Source: JAGQKC01 sp965223675
GTDB lineage: Bacteria > Nitrospirota > Nitrospiria > Nitrospirales > UBA8639
DNA: 64,000 nucleotides
Assembly: GCA_965223675.1 (NCBI GenBank)
Contig: OZ245013.1
Location: 1,054,001-1,118,000 of the forward strand
Direction of reading: 5' to 3'
Positions within the stretch are counted from its first letter, which is position 1; the number at the start of each line of letters is the position of its first letter. Below the pieces are notes generated by a model, which was given only the letters and a program-made list of their open reading frames with translations, was not told the origin of the DNA and did no database searches. Shown piece after piece: positions 18,988 to 28,924 of this stretch. Position numbers and translations under genes: made by a program.

Positions 18988-19279
18988 AAAGGCCAGCCAA
19001 CCATTGGAGTTTGCCAATCTCAAGGTGTTGAAAGACCCGGAACAGGCAGCTCTTTACCTTGAAGAAATCCTCGCTGATGGTAATCTAGACTTATTCAAAG
19101 AAGCATTAAAAGATGTCGCCGCTGCGAGGGTCGGCAATATGACGACATTGGCTAAGAAAACCCATCTTGCCAGAGAAGCCCTCTATACCTCTCTCTCCAG
19201 AAAGGGCAATCCCCGTCTTGATACACTGACGAAAGTTTTAGATGCCGCAGGACTTCGTCTAACCGTGACCACCGCCTAA
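18980..19279 (+). CDS. Antitoxin of the addiction-module antidote family (HigA-like HTH)
   Basis: 99-residue partner of the toxin frame just upstream; the toxin-first order is the HigBA arrangement. The C-terminal half is a helix-turn-helix: MTTLAKKTHLAREALYTSLSRKGNPRLDTL, with the usual NPxLxTLxKVLxAxGLRL ending of these antidotes. The start is the ATG at 18980 because AGGAGG lies seven bases upstream; an upstream TTG in the same frame was rejected. The intact antitoxin next to a broken toxin fits a decaying module. Confidence 0.85.
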   Translation: MTRKASQPLEFANLKVLKDPEQAALYLEEILADGNLDLFKEALKDVAAARVGNMTTLAKKTHLAREALYTSLSRKGNPRLDTLTKVLDAAGLRLTVTTA

Positions 19280-19489
19280 AGGAACCAGCTCAAGTAGGAG
19301 CTGAATTCGGAGCCCTCTTTTCTTTTCGGTCGTACTGGTGTGTAGATCACTACTCATCCTCCTCTAATCTTTCCGAGGCAATGGTTTGGACCAACCAACC
19401 ATTACTTCTACATTAGTAAGAAAAATGACGTTGAATAATTGTGTCTATCTAAAAATCAAAACCTACAAAATACTGCCGCAACAAGATTC

Positions 19490-20422
19490 TTAGGAAACTG
19501 TTGATTCGTTTGTTGGATGGGAGCGTAAGGCATAGGGTAATTCTTTGGCAGTTTTTTTCTTTTCAGGTTTTCTAGCCAGATCTGGCCTCGCTTCTAGTAT
19601 CCAGTTAATAGCCTGCTCGTTATAGCTTCGAAGTTGGCTATGAATATGCCAGCGTATGTCATTGACTGAATCGACATAATTGTCAAAATCTTTTTGCGTG
19701 AGAGCTTCTGGTGCAAGGGATAATAACCTTCGAAGCAAGACGCTTTCACATCCGGAAGCTTGCTCCTGAAATGAGGGATACACAAAGTATTTGGCCAGGT
19801 CTAGTCGGTGACACAGAACACGGGCAAGTTGATTGTAATTTCTTTCTTTGTTTTCCTTTCCTGCAACACCAATAATTTCTTCTCCATAAAGATACACTTT
19901 TTCAAACGTAATGACATAGGATGAAGTTTCTAACAGCGTTTCAAACAACTTGGTATTCACATTCAAGAGTTGTTCATCAAAAGCCAGAGACACTGTATGC
20001 CTGGCCATTTCAGGACATGTATGAATCATGTCGATCATCTTTTTAAAACAGGCTTTTTGGAGTTTTTTGTCTAGGTAATCGATGATGGATTCGATCATTT
20101 TAATGTCTTCGACCGTAATAAGAGAACAATCTCTTCTGATGATTTCTTTTGCCTTTCTGACACGACTCCTGACCAGTTCTATTTTAGACCCGCCGTTCAG
20201 CATGTGCGCATTATCGTAATTGGCTCGTTTGTCTTCGTTACTGAGCACTTCATAGGCTTCGTTGATCTGAAACATTTTTTCTTTCGCCGCTTGGCGCTCC
20301 CATTGTGGAACGACATCTTCATGATGTTCTTTGACAAATTTTCGCCAGGCACTCTGGATTTCTTTGATGAGTGCATCTTCGGGAACGCCAAGAATTTGGT
20401 AATAATTTTGTCCGCTAATCAT
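19490..20422 (-). CDS. J-domain protein lacking the HPD motif
   Basis: 310 residues. Positions 5-72 are a clear J-domain (NYYQILGVPEDA, QSAWRKFVKEHHEDV, INEAYEVLSNEDKRANYD), but the Hsp70-activating HPD tripeptide is HED (34-36). The remaining ~240 residues are helical, low in glycine, and lack the G/F region, the zinc-finger CxxCxGxG repeats and the DnaJ substrate-binding domain; I recognise no other family there. Loss of the Pro of HPD usually stops DnaK stimulation, so it may be a J-like adaptor. It is a monocistronic gene between the TA pair and the transporter gene. Both functional and degenerate readings are open. Confidence 0.8.
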   Translation of the reverse strand: MISGQNYYQILGVPEDALIKEIQSAWRKFVKEHHEDVVPQWERQAAKEKMFQINEAYEVLSNEDKRANYDNAHMLNGGSKIELVRSRVRKAKEIIRRDCSLITVEDIKMIESIIDYLDKKLQKACFKKMIDMIHTCPEMARHTVSLAFDEQLLNVNTKLFETLLETSSYVITFEKVYLYGEEIIGVAGKENKERNYNQLARVLCHRLDLAKYFVYPSFQEQASGCESVLLRRLLSLAPEALTQKDFDNYVDSVNDIRWHIHSQLRSYNEQAINWILEARPDLARKPEKKKTAKELPYALRSHPTNESTVS

Positions 20423-20607
20423 GTTTCGCTAAGATCTTAAGGTATTCTTTATGAATAAAGTTTCAAAGTTACTATAAATCTATTGATTCGTCGCAAGTTG
20501 ACTGTTTCATATTTCTTCTTACATTTCCAATTCTTGAGTGTCAATGGGTTTAACAATCATATGAAATTTCTCATAGCAGACGAGCATTTATAAGAAGCTG
20601 ATTATTT

Positions 20608-22281
20608 CTATCGGCTTGGTACGTGAGCCATACGAACTAACCCGACAGCCAACAGGGGAAAGACGAGTCCGATGATAATGACCGAAATTAGTAAAATGCC
20701 AAGGTCGCTATAATCGGCAGGAATTGTGACCATCCCGGTTGCCGGATCTTTCACTTCGCGCGTAATTAAAAAGATTTTATTGAGATACTGTGTCCCTAAT
20801 TGACTAGCGGAAAGAGCCAAATTGGTGAAGGAAGCCATGACGGCAAAAAAGGTGGCTTTTAATTTTTCCGGAGCTGACTGTGCAATCCAGGCTAGCATGG
20901 GAATCATTGCAATTTGACCTAATGGGGACTCCAGCGCGGTGTTAATAATAGCAATAAAGCGTGCATCCACGACGCCGCCTGTCAGCGAAGCCGTCCAGTG
21001 GTGAATACCATAATATAGGCCGAGATTGGGAAGACTTAAGAAAGTAGCCGCGAGTGTGAGAAACACGATGACGTACGAAATGGACTTTTCCGCCATGAAG
21101 CGACGAAAAATAAACATGCCAAGTAAGGCCAAACAATTGGCGATTAACGCCAGTATTGAGAGGAACCGTTGATCAAATCCTAGTTCGTCTATTTGAAACC
21201 AAATGGCTCCCTCTCCTGGAAGGGGAACCGCTCGAAACACAAAGATGATCAGTGCTGTTCCCACCAGCACTTGACGAGCTTGTGGATCAAGTACGGCGAC
21301 TAATCGAGAAATTAAAAATAAGATAATGGTCGTCGATCCAATAAAAACGATCTCTTGCCCATATGCGATATCTCCAAGCCCCATGACCATGGTAAACACC
21401 ACAAACACGGCGCTTCCTCCAAGAATCCACCAATTGGGCTCAGGAGATGGCTGATCGGATGACAACATGCGGTCAATCTCTCGTGCGTCGACTCCTTTTG
21501 CCAGCCACTGTTTTCTTTGCTGTCGCTTGAGTACGACAGCTAGTCCTACGCCCAACACCGAAATGACAGGAATGAATAGGGCCATTCCGTAGATATCAAG
21601 ATATGCTGAGATTCTGTCTGCTTCGTTCATTGTCTGGACTTCGGTAAACCGAACCAGATTGACCAGTGCGACCGCAATGCCGCCTCCAATAATGGCGACC
21701 CGGCCAAGGGTTTGCATGGTTGTGTGCATGAGACGAATTCGCTGATCATCAAATGGCTGGCCTTCGTTGTTTAGACGGGGCACAGCTTCCACGGTCATGG
21801 CATCGGCCACGACATCCTGCAACACATAACCGATCGGAGCGAGCAGGACACTGATGACGTACCACGTTTCTTTAGGTAAAATACTCTGCATGGCTTCCGG
21901 TTGTCCGAGAAGTCCCAGCATGATCGTCAGGCTTGCTCCAATCAAACCAGCGCCTAAGAAGACGAAACCCGCCTTCCAACGCCATAACAGATCGACCATA
22001 TGCCCCAAGGGCATTTTGACTGCCCACACCAGACCTGCCCAGAATCCCAACATCGCAAGGAATTCGGCAGATAGTCCTAAATATTCTTTTACGAAAAATG
22101 TACTGACGATTCCAGTGAGCCCAGAAATTCCCGCTGCGAGATAAATCATGAGCGGAGGCAAATATGACAGGCGGAGTTCTCGTCCCAGATCTATGATGTT
22201 GTCGTCTACCCATGTCCACAGAGTAGCAGTTAACCTGCCACGCGTAGCCATTGATGAATCGCTTTCCGGAGGATGGTCCAT
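20608..22281 (-). CDS. Multi-pass transporter of the BT1/folate-biopterin (MFS) type
   Basis: 557 residues with about 12 hydrophobic segments. The N-terminal half carries a BT1-like pattern: VKEYLGLSAEFLAMLGF, WAVKMPLGHMVDL, and APIGYVLQDVVADAMTVE, the acidic DxxxDA stretch typical of folate/biopterin transporters. A cytosolic loop (about 255-285) separates two halves. The substrate cannot be set from sequence, since bacterial members are mostly uncharacterised. The gene is alone between the J-domain gene and the SAM-hydrolase operon end. Confidence 0.7.
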   Translation of the reverse strand: MDHPPESDSSMATRGRLTATLWTWVDDNIIDLGRELRLSYLPPLMIYLAAGISGLTGIVSTFFVKEYLGLSAEFLAMLGFWAGLVWAVKMPLGHMVDLLWRWKAGFVFLGAGLIGASLTIMLGLLGQPEAMQSILPKETWYVISVLLAPIGYVLQDVVADAMTVEAVPRLNNEGQPFDDQRIRLMHTTMQTLGRVAIIGGGIAVALVNLVRFTEVQTMNEADRISAYLDIYGMALFIPVISVLGVGLAVVLKRQQRKQWLAKGVDAREIDRMLSSDQPSPEPNWWILGGSAVFVVFTMVMGLGDIAYGQEIVFIGSTTIILFLISRLVAVLDPQARQVLVGTALIIFVFRAVPLPGEGAIWFQIDELGFDQRFLSILALIANCLALLGMFIFRRFMAEKSISYVIVFLTLAATFLSLPNLGLYYGIHHWTASLTGGVVDARFIAIINTALESPLGQIAMIPMLAWIAQSAPEKLKATFFAVMASFTNLALSASQLGTQYLNKIFLITREVKDPATGMVTIPADYSDLGILLISVIIIGLVFPLLAVGLVRMAHVPSR

Positions 22282-22483
22282 TATTCCCTTACGTTAGGAA
22301 TCTCAGCAGTCATTGGTAAAGGCTAATACAATGGTCGTCACATTACGCACTGATTTTTTCGAGATGTATAAAAGATGATTGGCGCCTGAGAACTACTGGC
22401 TAGCAATATCAGAATGGTATGGAGATATTAGATTAGAAAAGAAAGTCAGTTTAAAACTTAATATTCTTGTTTTTGAAAAGTCC

Positions 22484-22495
22484 TAGGGTTCCCTA
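22484..22495 (-). terminator. Possible weak terminator at the end of the pyr operon
   Basis: TAGGGAACCCTA overlaps the stop of the last gene and is followed on the minus strand by GGACTTTTC. The two-base loop is short and the T-run is only four, so this is a weak candidate; its position at the end of a long operon is the main support. Confidence 0.3.
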
Positions 22496-23293
22496 TGCCA
22501 CTTCAATTCGTTGCCCAATTTTACCTTGGCAGCGATTAGCAGCATGTCCTTGCTTGATAAAGACTTCTAGCTGGCCATTGCTATTAATGAGCGCCTCGGG
22601 CAGACCCAAAGCCCCTTCGGCATAATGCGACTTCATCCCCTTAATCGTGATATCTCCTAATTGAACCGCTTGTGCTTCTTGCTTGGTCACGGACTGAAAC
22701 GTTTCAAGGTCGGATGGAGTGATATTCGAGATGAGATTGCCGAAGTGATCGATATACATAATCTTGCCCACTAACTTCCCATTCTCCATTTTGGCTTCAG
22801 TCTTGGGAAGCGTGACATAGTTATGAACGAGAGGGCCATATGAGCCTGGTGTTTGCCCTTTCGTCAGCCATGCCGCAGCTGGCGAAAACAAATCTCGTCC
22901 ATCAAACGTCGCACCTTCAGAGTCTAAGCGGTACTGTTTATTCTCTATTGCGCGAACTTCGACAGACAGTTCGTCTTCAAAAATGTAGCTCAACACTCCA
23001 TTGTCAGGAGCCAGAAAATAATAGCGTGATGTAGAGACCAATAAGGCACGCCGATCGCTTCCAACGCCCGGATCGACTACCACGACATGAATGGTTCCAT
23101 CGGGAAAGTATTGGTAACAGGATTTAAGATAAAAGGCCGCTTGTTCAACATCATGTGCAGCAATGTCGTGTGAAAGGTCGACGATTCGCGTTTGTGAGTT
23201 TATGCCTAACATTACCCCTTTCATACTGGGCACGAAATAATCGTGCTGTCCAAAATCCGTTAACAGTGTGATAAGTGAAATTGCAGATGCCAT
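22493..23293 (-). CDS. SAM hydrolase (S-adenosyl-L-methionine hydroxide adenosyltransferase family, DUF62)
   Basis: Cleaves SAM to adenosine and methionine with water; related to SAM chlorinase and fluorinase. The start is set at 23293 (MASAISLITLLTDFG) because GGAG lies eight bases upstream and the N-terminal TLLTDFG is the family beginning; the longer frame overlaps greA. 266 residues. Family features are DYFVPSMKGV, VDLSHDI, VVDPGVGSDRR, APDNGVLSY, the FDGRDLFSPAAAWL stretch and IDHFGNLISNI. It is the last gene of the pyr run, one base after the greA stop. Confidence 0.9.
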   Translation of the reverse strand: MASAISLITLLTDFGQHDYFVPSMKGVMLGINSQTRIVDLSHDIAAHDVEQAAFYLKSCYQYFPDGTIHVVVVDPGVGSDRRALLVSTSRYYFLAPDNGVLSYIFEDELSVEVRAIENKQYRLDSEGATFDGRDLFSPAAAWLTKGQTPGSYGPLVHNYVTLPKTEAKMENGKLVGKIMYIDHFGNLISNITPSDLETFQSVTKQEAQAVQLGDITIKGMKSHYAEGALGLPEALINSNGQLEVFIKQGHAANRCQGKIGQRIEVA

Positions 23294-23294
23294 T

Positions 23295-23771
23295 CTATAT
23301 CTCCTCGAACCAAATTTTTTGAATTTCGTATTCAACCGTGCCGGCTGGGCGTTTGATTTCAACAATGTCTCCCACTTGATGTCCGATCAACCCACGTCCG
23401 ATCGGTGATTGCACGGAAATGCTTCCCGTTTTAATATCGGCTTCTTCCTGGCCAACCAGTCGATATTGCTTTTCATCGCCCGACTCGCAGTCTATCAGTT
23501 GCACGGTGGCTCCAAAAACCACAGTCTCGCTCAGGCCGGGAGTTACTTCTATTACATGAGCTTCACTTAGCTTATACTCAATTTCTGCAATGCGAGTTGC
23601 GATAAATTGTTGTTCCTCTTTGGCTGCTTTGTATTCGGCGTTTTCTCGAAGATCGCCATGTTCTCGGGCTTCGGCAATCGCTTTAATATTCCTCGGACGA
23701 TCTTCTTTTCGAATTCGATCTAACTCGTTCTTTAATGCTTCATATCCTTTTTGGGTCATAGGTATTTTCAT
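23295..23771 (-). CDS. greA: Transcript cleavage factor GreA
   Basis: Binds in the RNA polymerase secondary channel and promotes cleavage of backtracked RNA. 158 residues, the family length. The N-terminal coiled coil carries the acidic tip (GDLRENAEYKAAKEEQ), and the C-terminal FKBP-like domain has SPIGRGLIGHQVGD. The gene overlaps the carB stop by 4 bp, so it is translationally coupled to pyrimidine genes. carB-greA adjacency is seen in other bacteria. Confidence 0.97.
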   Translation of the reverse strand: MKIPMTQKGYEALKNELDRIRKEDRPRNIKAIAEAREHGDLRENAEYKAAKEEQQFIATRIAEIEYKLSEAHVIEVTPGLSETVVFGATVQLIDCESGDEKQYRLVGQEEADIKTGSISVQSPIGRGLIGHQVGDIVEIKRPAGTVEYEIQKIWFEEI

Positions 23772-26700
23772 AGCTTAGCCCTTAATGCTGCTTGATACTC
23801 TTGAAGTGGTCGAACTCTGAGCTTACTTTTGCGCATGGCCTCAATACCTAACACCGCAGCTTTAGCAGCAGGAATCGTCGTGAAATAGGGAATTCCTTGA
23901 TACAACGCTTCTTTACGAATAGGCGTCGAATCATCTTGTGAGGATGCACTTCCTACGGTATTTACGACCACACAAATTTGGCCATTCTTAATCACATCCA
24001 CAATATGCGGACGTCCTTCTTTCATTTTATTTACTGACTCCACCGCAATATCATGTCGGCGAAGAAACATGGCCGTTCCATTGGTCGCATGAAGCGAAAA
24101 TCCTAACCGAACTAAGCGCTGCGCAATGTCCACAGTTCCAGCTTTATCACTATCTTTTACACTTAACAGAACACTTCCAGATTTTGGAAGAGAGTTCCCC
24201 GCTGCGTCTTGAGATTTGGCAAACGCCCAACCAAAATCACCATCAATTCCCATGACTTCACCCGTTGAACGCATCTCAGGACCAAGTAACACATCGACCG
24301 CTCCAAGTTTGGTAAAGGGAAAGACGGCTTCCTTCACCGACATATGAGAAAGAACCGGTGAATCCATAAACCCTAAATCTTGTAACGTCCGTCCAACCAT
24401 GACCTTGGTCGCTAACTTGGCTAATGGCACGCCGATCGTTTTACTCACAAACGGGACAGTTCGTGAGGCACGAGGGTTCACTTCCAAGACAAAGACCTGA
24501 TTGTCTTGAACGGCAAATTGTATATTCATTAAACCGACCACATTCAATGCTTTCGCTAATGCAATCGTTTGTTTTTTAATTTCGTCGACAATAGATTGTT
24601 GTAAGGAATATGGTGGCAATGAGCACGCTGAATCTCCTGAATGAATGCCTGCCATTTCTACATGTTCCATAATTCCAGCAACCACCACATGCTGGCCATC
24701 TGAAATCGCATCTACATCGACTTCGATGGCCCCGTCAAGATAGTGATCAATAAACAGCGGATGTTTGGAAAGATTGAGGGCATGCATTTGCAGATATCGC
24801 TCGAGTGAATCCGCGTCATAAATGATTTGCATCGCACGACCACCCAACACATAAGACGGACGAGCCATGACCGGATACTGAATTGATTCTGCAATTTGAT
24901 GGGCTTCTTCGTTGCTTCGGGCTGTGCCGCTTTTGGGTTGGCGCAAGGATAACTCATTGAGCAATTCACTAAACCGTTTCCGGTCTTCCGCACGATCTAT
25001 CGCATCCGGGCTCGTTCCTAGAATAGGTGCGCCAATTTTATCGAGAGACCAAGAAAGTTTTAACGGTGTTTGTCCGCCAAATTGAACAATGATCCCAAAT
25101 GGTTTTTCTACTTCAAGAATGTGCGTAACATCTTCGACAGTCAATGGTTCGAAATACAGACGATCTGAGATGTCGTAATCGGTACTCACTGTTTCAGGAT
25201 TACAATTCACCATAATCGTTTCGATACCTTCTTCTTGAAGCGCCATCGCTGAATGCACACAGCAATAATCAAACTCAATCCCTTGACCAATTCGGTTTGG
25301 GCCGCCCCCGAGAATTATCACCTTCTTTTTAGACGTCGCACGTGTTTCACAAGCTGAACCATAGCTTGAATACAGGTAAGGGGTATGTGCCTCAAATTCA
25401 GCCGCACAGGTATCAACGCGCTTGTAGGTCACGGGAAGAGGAAAATCAGGATCGCTTGTTAGAGCTTCTATCGATTCAAGTGGTTGCTTTAATAATTGCA
25501 CGAGACGTTCGTCCGAAAACCCCATTCGCTTGGCCTGTTGATAAAGTTCCGGAGACAATGCTTGACGTTGTTTTGTCAGCTTGGATTCAAACTCGACAAG
25601 ATGCCGAACTTCTTCAAGAAACCAGGGGTCAATATGAGTGATTGCATAGATTTCATCTCTGGAAAGGCCAACGCGAAATCCATCAGCAATTTGCCACATT
25701 CTATCAGATGTGGGAGTCTGCAGAACTGCCCGTATCTCTTCAGCTACTTCTTGATCAGTCTCTTTCGTTTGGTAGAGCCCATCTAATCCATATAACGAAC
25801 ACAACCCAAAGCGATCAGTTTCTAAAGAACGTATGGCTTTTTGCAGAGACTCTTTAAACGTGGCGCCAAGGGCCATCGCTTCCCCAACTGACTTCATATG
25901 GGTCGTCAATGTTGGATCACTTCCTTCAAATTTCTCAAACGTGAATCGTGGGATCTTCACGACCACATAATCAATCGTCGGTTCAAACGAGGCCTTCGTG
26001 ACTTTCGTGATATCATTCGTGATTTCATCCAGCGTATAGCCGACCGCTAGTTTCGCGGCAATTTTCGCGATCGGAAACCCTGTCGCTTTGGATGCCAAGG
26101 CTGAACTGCGTGAGACCCGCGGGTTCATTTCAATGACGATTTGATCACCGGTTTTGGGGTTGACGGCAAATTGAATATTGGATCCACCGGTATCCACGCC
26201 AATTTCACGAATAATTCGAACAGCCGCGTTCCGCATACGTTGATATTCTTTGTCCGTCAATGTCATGGCAGGTGCGACAGTAATACTATCTCCTGTATGA
26301 ATCCCCATCGCATCAAAATTTTCAATGGGACAGACGATGACCACATTGTCTTTCAAATCCCGCATGACTTCTAATTCATATTCCTTCCATCCAATGAGCG
26401 ACTGTTCAATCAGCGCCTGACCAACCGGACTAGTGACGAGTGCCCATTCAACAAATTTCTCATATTCCTCGCGATTGTAAGCAATGTTGCCTCCTGCGCC
26501 TCCCAGAGTAAAGGAAGGGCGGACAATGGCTGGAAATCCAATGGTGTCAATTAATTGAATAGCATCCTTTCGAGAACGAATTGAACCACTCAGCGGCACT
26601 TTGAGGCCAATTCGTTGCATCGCGTCTTTGAATGCTTCTCTGTCCTCGGCTTTTTGAATCGCGTCATAAGACGCTCCTATGGTTTGTACGCCGTATTTCT

Positions 26701-27025
26701 CTAAAATTCCCTGTTGAAATAGATCGACAGTCAGATTAAGTGCCGTTTGGCCTCCCATCGTGGGCAGCAGGGCATCTGGACGATCCCGTTCAAGAATACG
26801 TTCTAGAACTTCACACGTCATGGGTTCCACATATGTTCGATCAGCAAGATCAGGATCAGTCATGATTGTGGCAGGATTACTATTGATGAGGATCACTTCA
26901 AAGCCTTCTTCTTTGAGAGCCTTACAGGCTTGCGTACCGGAATAATCAAATTCGCAAGCCTGTCCGATCACAATGGGGCCAGATCCTATAAGCAGAATAC
27001 GGTGAAGATCAGTTCGTCTTGGCAT
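23768..27025 (-). CDS. carB: Carbamoyl-phosphate synthase large subunit CarB
   Basis: Makes carbamoyl phosphate for pyrimidines and arginine from bicarbonate, ammonia (via CarA) and two ATP. About 1085 residues with the internal duplication: ATP-grasp half one starts HRILLIGSGPIVIGQACEFDYSG, and half two repeats IILGGGPNRIGQGIEFDYCC. The C-terminal MGS-like allosteric domain has LHATNGTAMFL. The start is taken at 27025 (MPRRTD), six bases after the stop of the M48 gene; the longer frame to 27127 would overlap that gene. No strong ribosome site is visible, so coupling is likely. Confidence 0.97.
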   Translation of the reverse strand: MPRRTDLHRILLIGSGPIVIGQACEFDYSGTQACKALKEEGFEVILINSNPATIMTDPDLADRTYVEPMTCEVLERILERDRPDALLPTMGGQTALNLTVDLFQQGILEKYGVQTIGASYDAIQKAEDREAFKDAMQRIGLKVPLSGSIRSRKDAIQLIDTIGFPAIVRPSFTLGGAGGNIAYNREEYEKFVEWALVTSPVGQALIEQSLIGWKEYELEVMRDLKDNVVIVCPIENFDAMGIHTGDSITVAPAMTLTDKEYQRMRNAAVRIIREIGVDTGGSNIQFAVNPKTGDQIVIEMNPRVSRSSALASKATGFPIAKIAAKLAVGYTLDEITNDITKVTKASFEPTIDYVVVKIPRFTFEKFEGSDPTLTTHMKSVGEAMALGATFKESLQKAIRSLETDRFGLCSLYGLDGLYQTKETDQEVAEEIRAVLQTPTSDRMWQIADGFRVGLSRDEIYAITHIDPWFLEEVRHLVEFESKLTKQRQALSPELYQQAKRMGFSDERLVQLLKQPLESIEALTSDPDFPLPVTYKRVDTCAAEFEAHTPYLYSSYGSACETRATSKKKVIILGGGPNRIGQGIEFDYCCVHSAMALQEEGIETIMVNCNPETVSTDYDISDRLYFEPLTVEDVTHILEVEKPFGIIVQFGGQTPLKLSWSLDKIGAPILGTSPDAIDRAEDRKRFSELLNELSLRQPKSGTARSNEEAHQIAESIQYPVMARPSYVLGGRAMQIIYDADSLERYLQMHALNLSKHPLFIDHYLDGAIEVDVDAISDGQHVVVAGIMEHVEMAGIHSGDSACSLPPYSLQQSIVDEIKKQTIALAKALNVVGLMNIQFAVQDNQVFVLEVNPRASRTVPFVSKTIGVPLAKLATKVMVGRTLQDLGFMDSPVLSHMSVKEAVFPFTKLGAVDVLLGPEMRSTGEVMGIDGDFGWAFAKSQDAAGNSLPKSGSVLLSVKDSDKAGTVDIAQRLVRLGFSLHATNGTAMFLRRHDIAVESVNKMKEGRPHIVDVIKNGQICVVVNTVGSASSQDDSTPIRKEALYQGIPYFTTIPAAKAAVLGIEAMRKSKLRVRPLQEYQAALRAKL

Positions 27026-27030
27026 GATAG

Positions 27031-27900
27031 TTACAGCGGAGAATGTTGACTTGTCTCTGAAGTCTCGGTTGTGGAGTCGGTTGGTTTGGATTTCGGATGA
27101 TAGTACTGAAGAGCTTTTGGAAGCCATGCCTCGATCTGATTAATTCGTGTCACATCTGAAGGGTGTGTGGAGAGAAATTCTGGAACGGCGGCATTGGATC
27201 GAAAACAAAAGCGCCCAATCATTTTTCTTGGGCATCCACTCATGCGTTCCCAAAAGGGTACGGCTTCATGCGGATCGTATCCGGCTTTTGCCATAAGTTG
27301 AAGGCCAATATAATCCGCTTCCGATTCTTGTTTTCGTGAATTTGGTAATGCGACCCCAACGCCATAGGCACTCATCGCGCCGATGGCGACTCCAGGATCG
27401 ACGCCTCCGGCAGCTGCTCCTGCAATCGCCCCAATTTGTGCGATTTGTTCAAGAATGCCGCTGCTATACCGTTCCGCTCCATGACGTTGTAAGGCATGCG
27501 CCACTTCATGTGCCATGACGGTCGCGAGACCGGCCTCGTTTTTTGTGTAGGGTAAAAGACCCGTGAAAATTGCTACCTTCCCCCCTGGTAACGCGAAGGC
27601 GTTGATCTGTTCATCATCTTGAATCACCGCAAATTCCCAATGATACGAAGGTTTATTCGCAGCTGCAGCGATTCGCCTCCCTACGCGATTAACCATTAAC
27701 GTAATTTTGGGGTCTGTGCTTAAGGGGGCATTGGCCAGAACTTCTCGGAAGGCCGAGACTCCTAGCGCGATTTCTTTTTCTTCCGAGATATAAATAAACT
27801 GATCTCTGGCCGTTCCAGGAGCCTTTTGGCATCCATTCACGACAAGAATGAACACCACCCCAATCATTGCTTTGAGAGATAATGGTATTTTCGCATTCAT
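27031..27900 (-). CDS. M48-family zinc metalloprotease, probable lipoprotein
   Basis: 289 residues. An N-terminal hydrophobic segment ends VNGC (residue ~24), a lipobox with an unusual Asn at -2. The peptidase domain has HEVAHAL (HExxH) and a downstream ESEADYIGLQLM giving the third zinc ligand, as in the Oma1/BepA/LoiP group. A GGVDPG glycine-rich stretch lies between. Periplasmic membrane-side proteolysis or outer-membrane protein quality control is likely. The gene lies between sppA and carB, so two envelope proteases are transcribed with pyrimidine genes. Confidence 0.9.
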   Translation of the reverse strand: MNAKIPLSLKAMIGVVFILVVNGCQKAPGTARDQFIYISEEKEIALGVSAFREVLANAPLSTDPKITLMVNRVGRRIAAAANKPSYHWEFAVIQDDEQINAFALPGGKVAIFTGLLPYTKNEAGLATVMAHEVAHALQRHGAERYSSGILEQIAQIGAIAGAAAGGVDPGVAIGAMSAYGVGVALPNSRKQESEADYIGLQLMAKAGYDPHEAVPFWERMSGCPRKMIGRFCFRSNAAVPEFLSTHPSDVTRINQIEAWLPKALQYYHPKSKPTDSTTETSETSQHSPL

Positions 27901-27943
27901 AGAGCTTTAGCCTTTGAACCTGAAATCCGAAACTTCTCAAGGA

Positions 27944-28924
27944 TTATGGCATCCACATGTACATAAATTGTGGCGTTCCTCCATTAAGAAGCGTCAAAAG
28001 AGACGAAGAATCAAATCGAGGAAATTTCTGAATAGTGATTTCTTCACCCATCATACTTGAGTAGATATTGTTTTTATATCCTCCCGCCCGATGGTAGGTG
28101 ACAACTGTTGCTTCCTCAAGCCCAGCCTGCATTTTGGCGAATTCAATGGCATCTTCTACATATCCGATATCATCGACCAACCCCGCTTCTTTTGCCTGCG
28201 AGGCTGTGTAAATTCTTCCATCCGCCAGACGACGAATCTCCTGCTCTGCTAACGAGGGACGCCCGGCTTTCACGACGTCCACAAATTGATCATACATTGA
28301 ATCAATCACTCCTTGAAAAATTGTCAGCTCTTCAGCAGTCATGGCTCGATAAGGAGCGCCCATAGACTTGTTTGGTCCTGAGGCGATGGCGCGAGGTTCA
28401 ACTCCAATTTTTTCGAGTAGCCCTTTGGCATTAAGGGTCACCATAATGACACCAATGCTTCCCGTTATCGTCGAGGGGTGAGCAACAATTTGATCCGCGG
28501 CGGCAGCAAGATAGTATCCTCCGGATGTTCCAAGATCAAGAATTGAAGCAATGACCGGAATCTGATGCGTTGCTTTAAATTTCTGAATTTCATGATGCAA
28601 AATATCTGATGCGGTGACTGTTCCCCCTGGGCTATTAATACGAAGAACAATGGCTTTAATCTGTTTATCTTCTCCAGCTTTTGTGAGCTCTTCCTTGAGT
28701 CGTGCGGGAAGACTCGGTCGATCGAGTAATTCATCAACAAAGCCTGATGGCTTCGATGATGTGAGCATGCCGGAAATATCAATCAATAAAACTTTTTGCT
28801 CACCTTGACCAGAAACCTTTGACTCTTTTAATGGGCCGATGCTTGGGAATAGAGATGGCTGACTAATACATCCGTATACACTAGCGAAGAGGCATACAAC
28901 CGCGAAGAGCTTAAACTTGAGCAT
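27944..28924 (-). CDS. sppA: Signal peptide peptidase SppA, S49 family
   Basis: Serine protease that digests cleaved signal peptides. 326 residues, the short single-domain form. The N-terminal segment ends VYGC, a lipobox, so it may be lipid-anchored. The nucleophile is in SGGYYLAAAADQIVAHPSTITGSIGV and the Lys base in GPNKSMGAPYR. An upstream ALRLNSPGGTV-type segment (IVLRINSPGGTVTAS) is also present. It overlaps the carA stop by 14 bp and precedes the M48 gene by 43 bp. Confidence 0.93.
   Translation of the reverse strand: MLKFKLFAVVCLFASVYGCISQPSLFPSIGPLKESKVSGQGEQKVLLIDISGMLTSSKPSGFVDELLDRPSLPARLKEELTKAGEDKQIKAIVLRINSPGGTVTASDILHHEIQKFKATHQIPVIASILDLGTSGGYYLAAAADQIVAHPSTITGSIGVIMVTLNAKGLLEKIGVEPRAIASGPNKSMGAPYRAMTAEELTIFQGVIDSMYDQFVDVVKAGRPSLAEQEIRRLADGRIYTASQAKEAGLVDDIGYVEDAIEFAKMQAGLEEATVVTYHRAGGYKNNIYSSMMGEEITIQKFPRFDSSSLLTLLNGGTPQFMYMWMP

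Noticed and set aside
23768..27127. CarB with a 34-residue N-terminal extension
   Set aside because: It overlaps the M48 gene, and MPRRTD is the usual family start.
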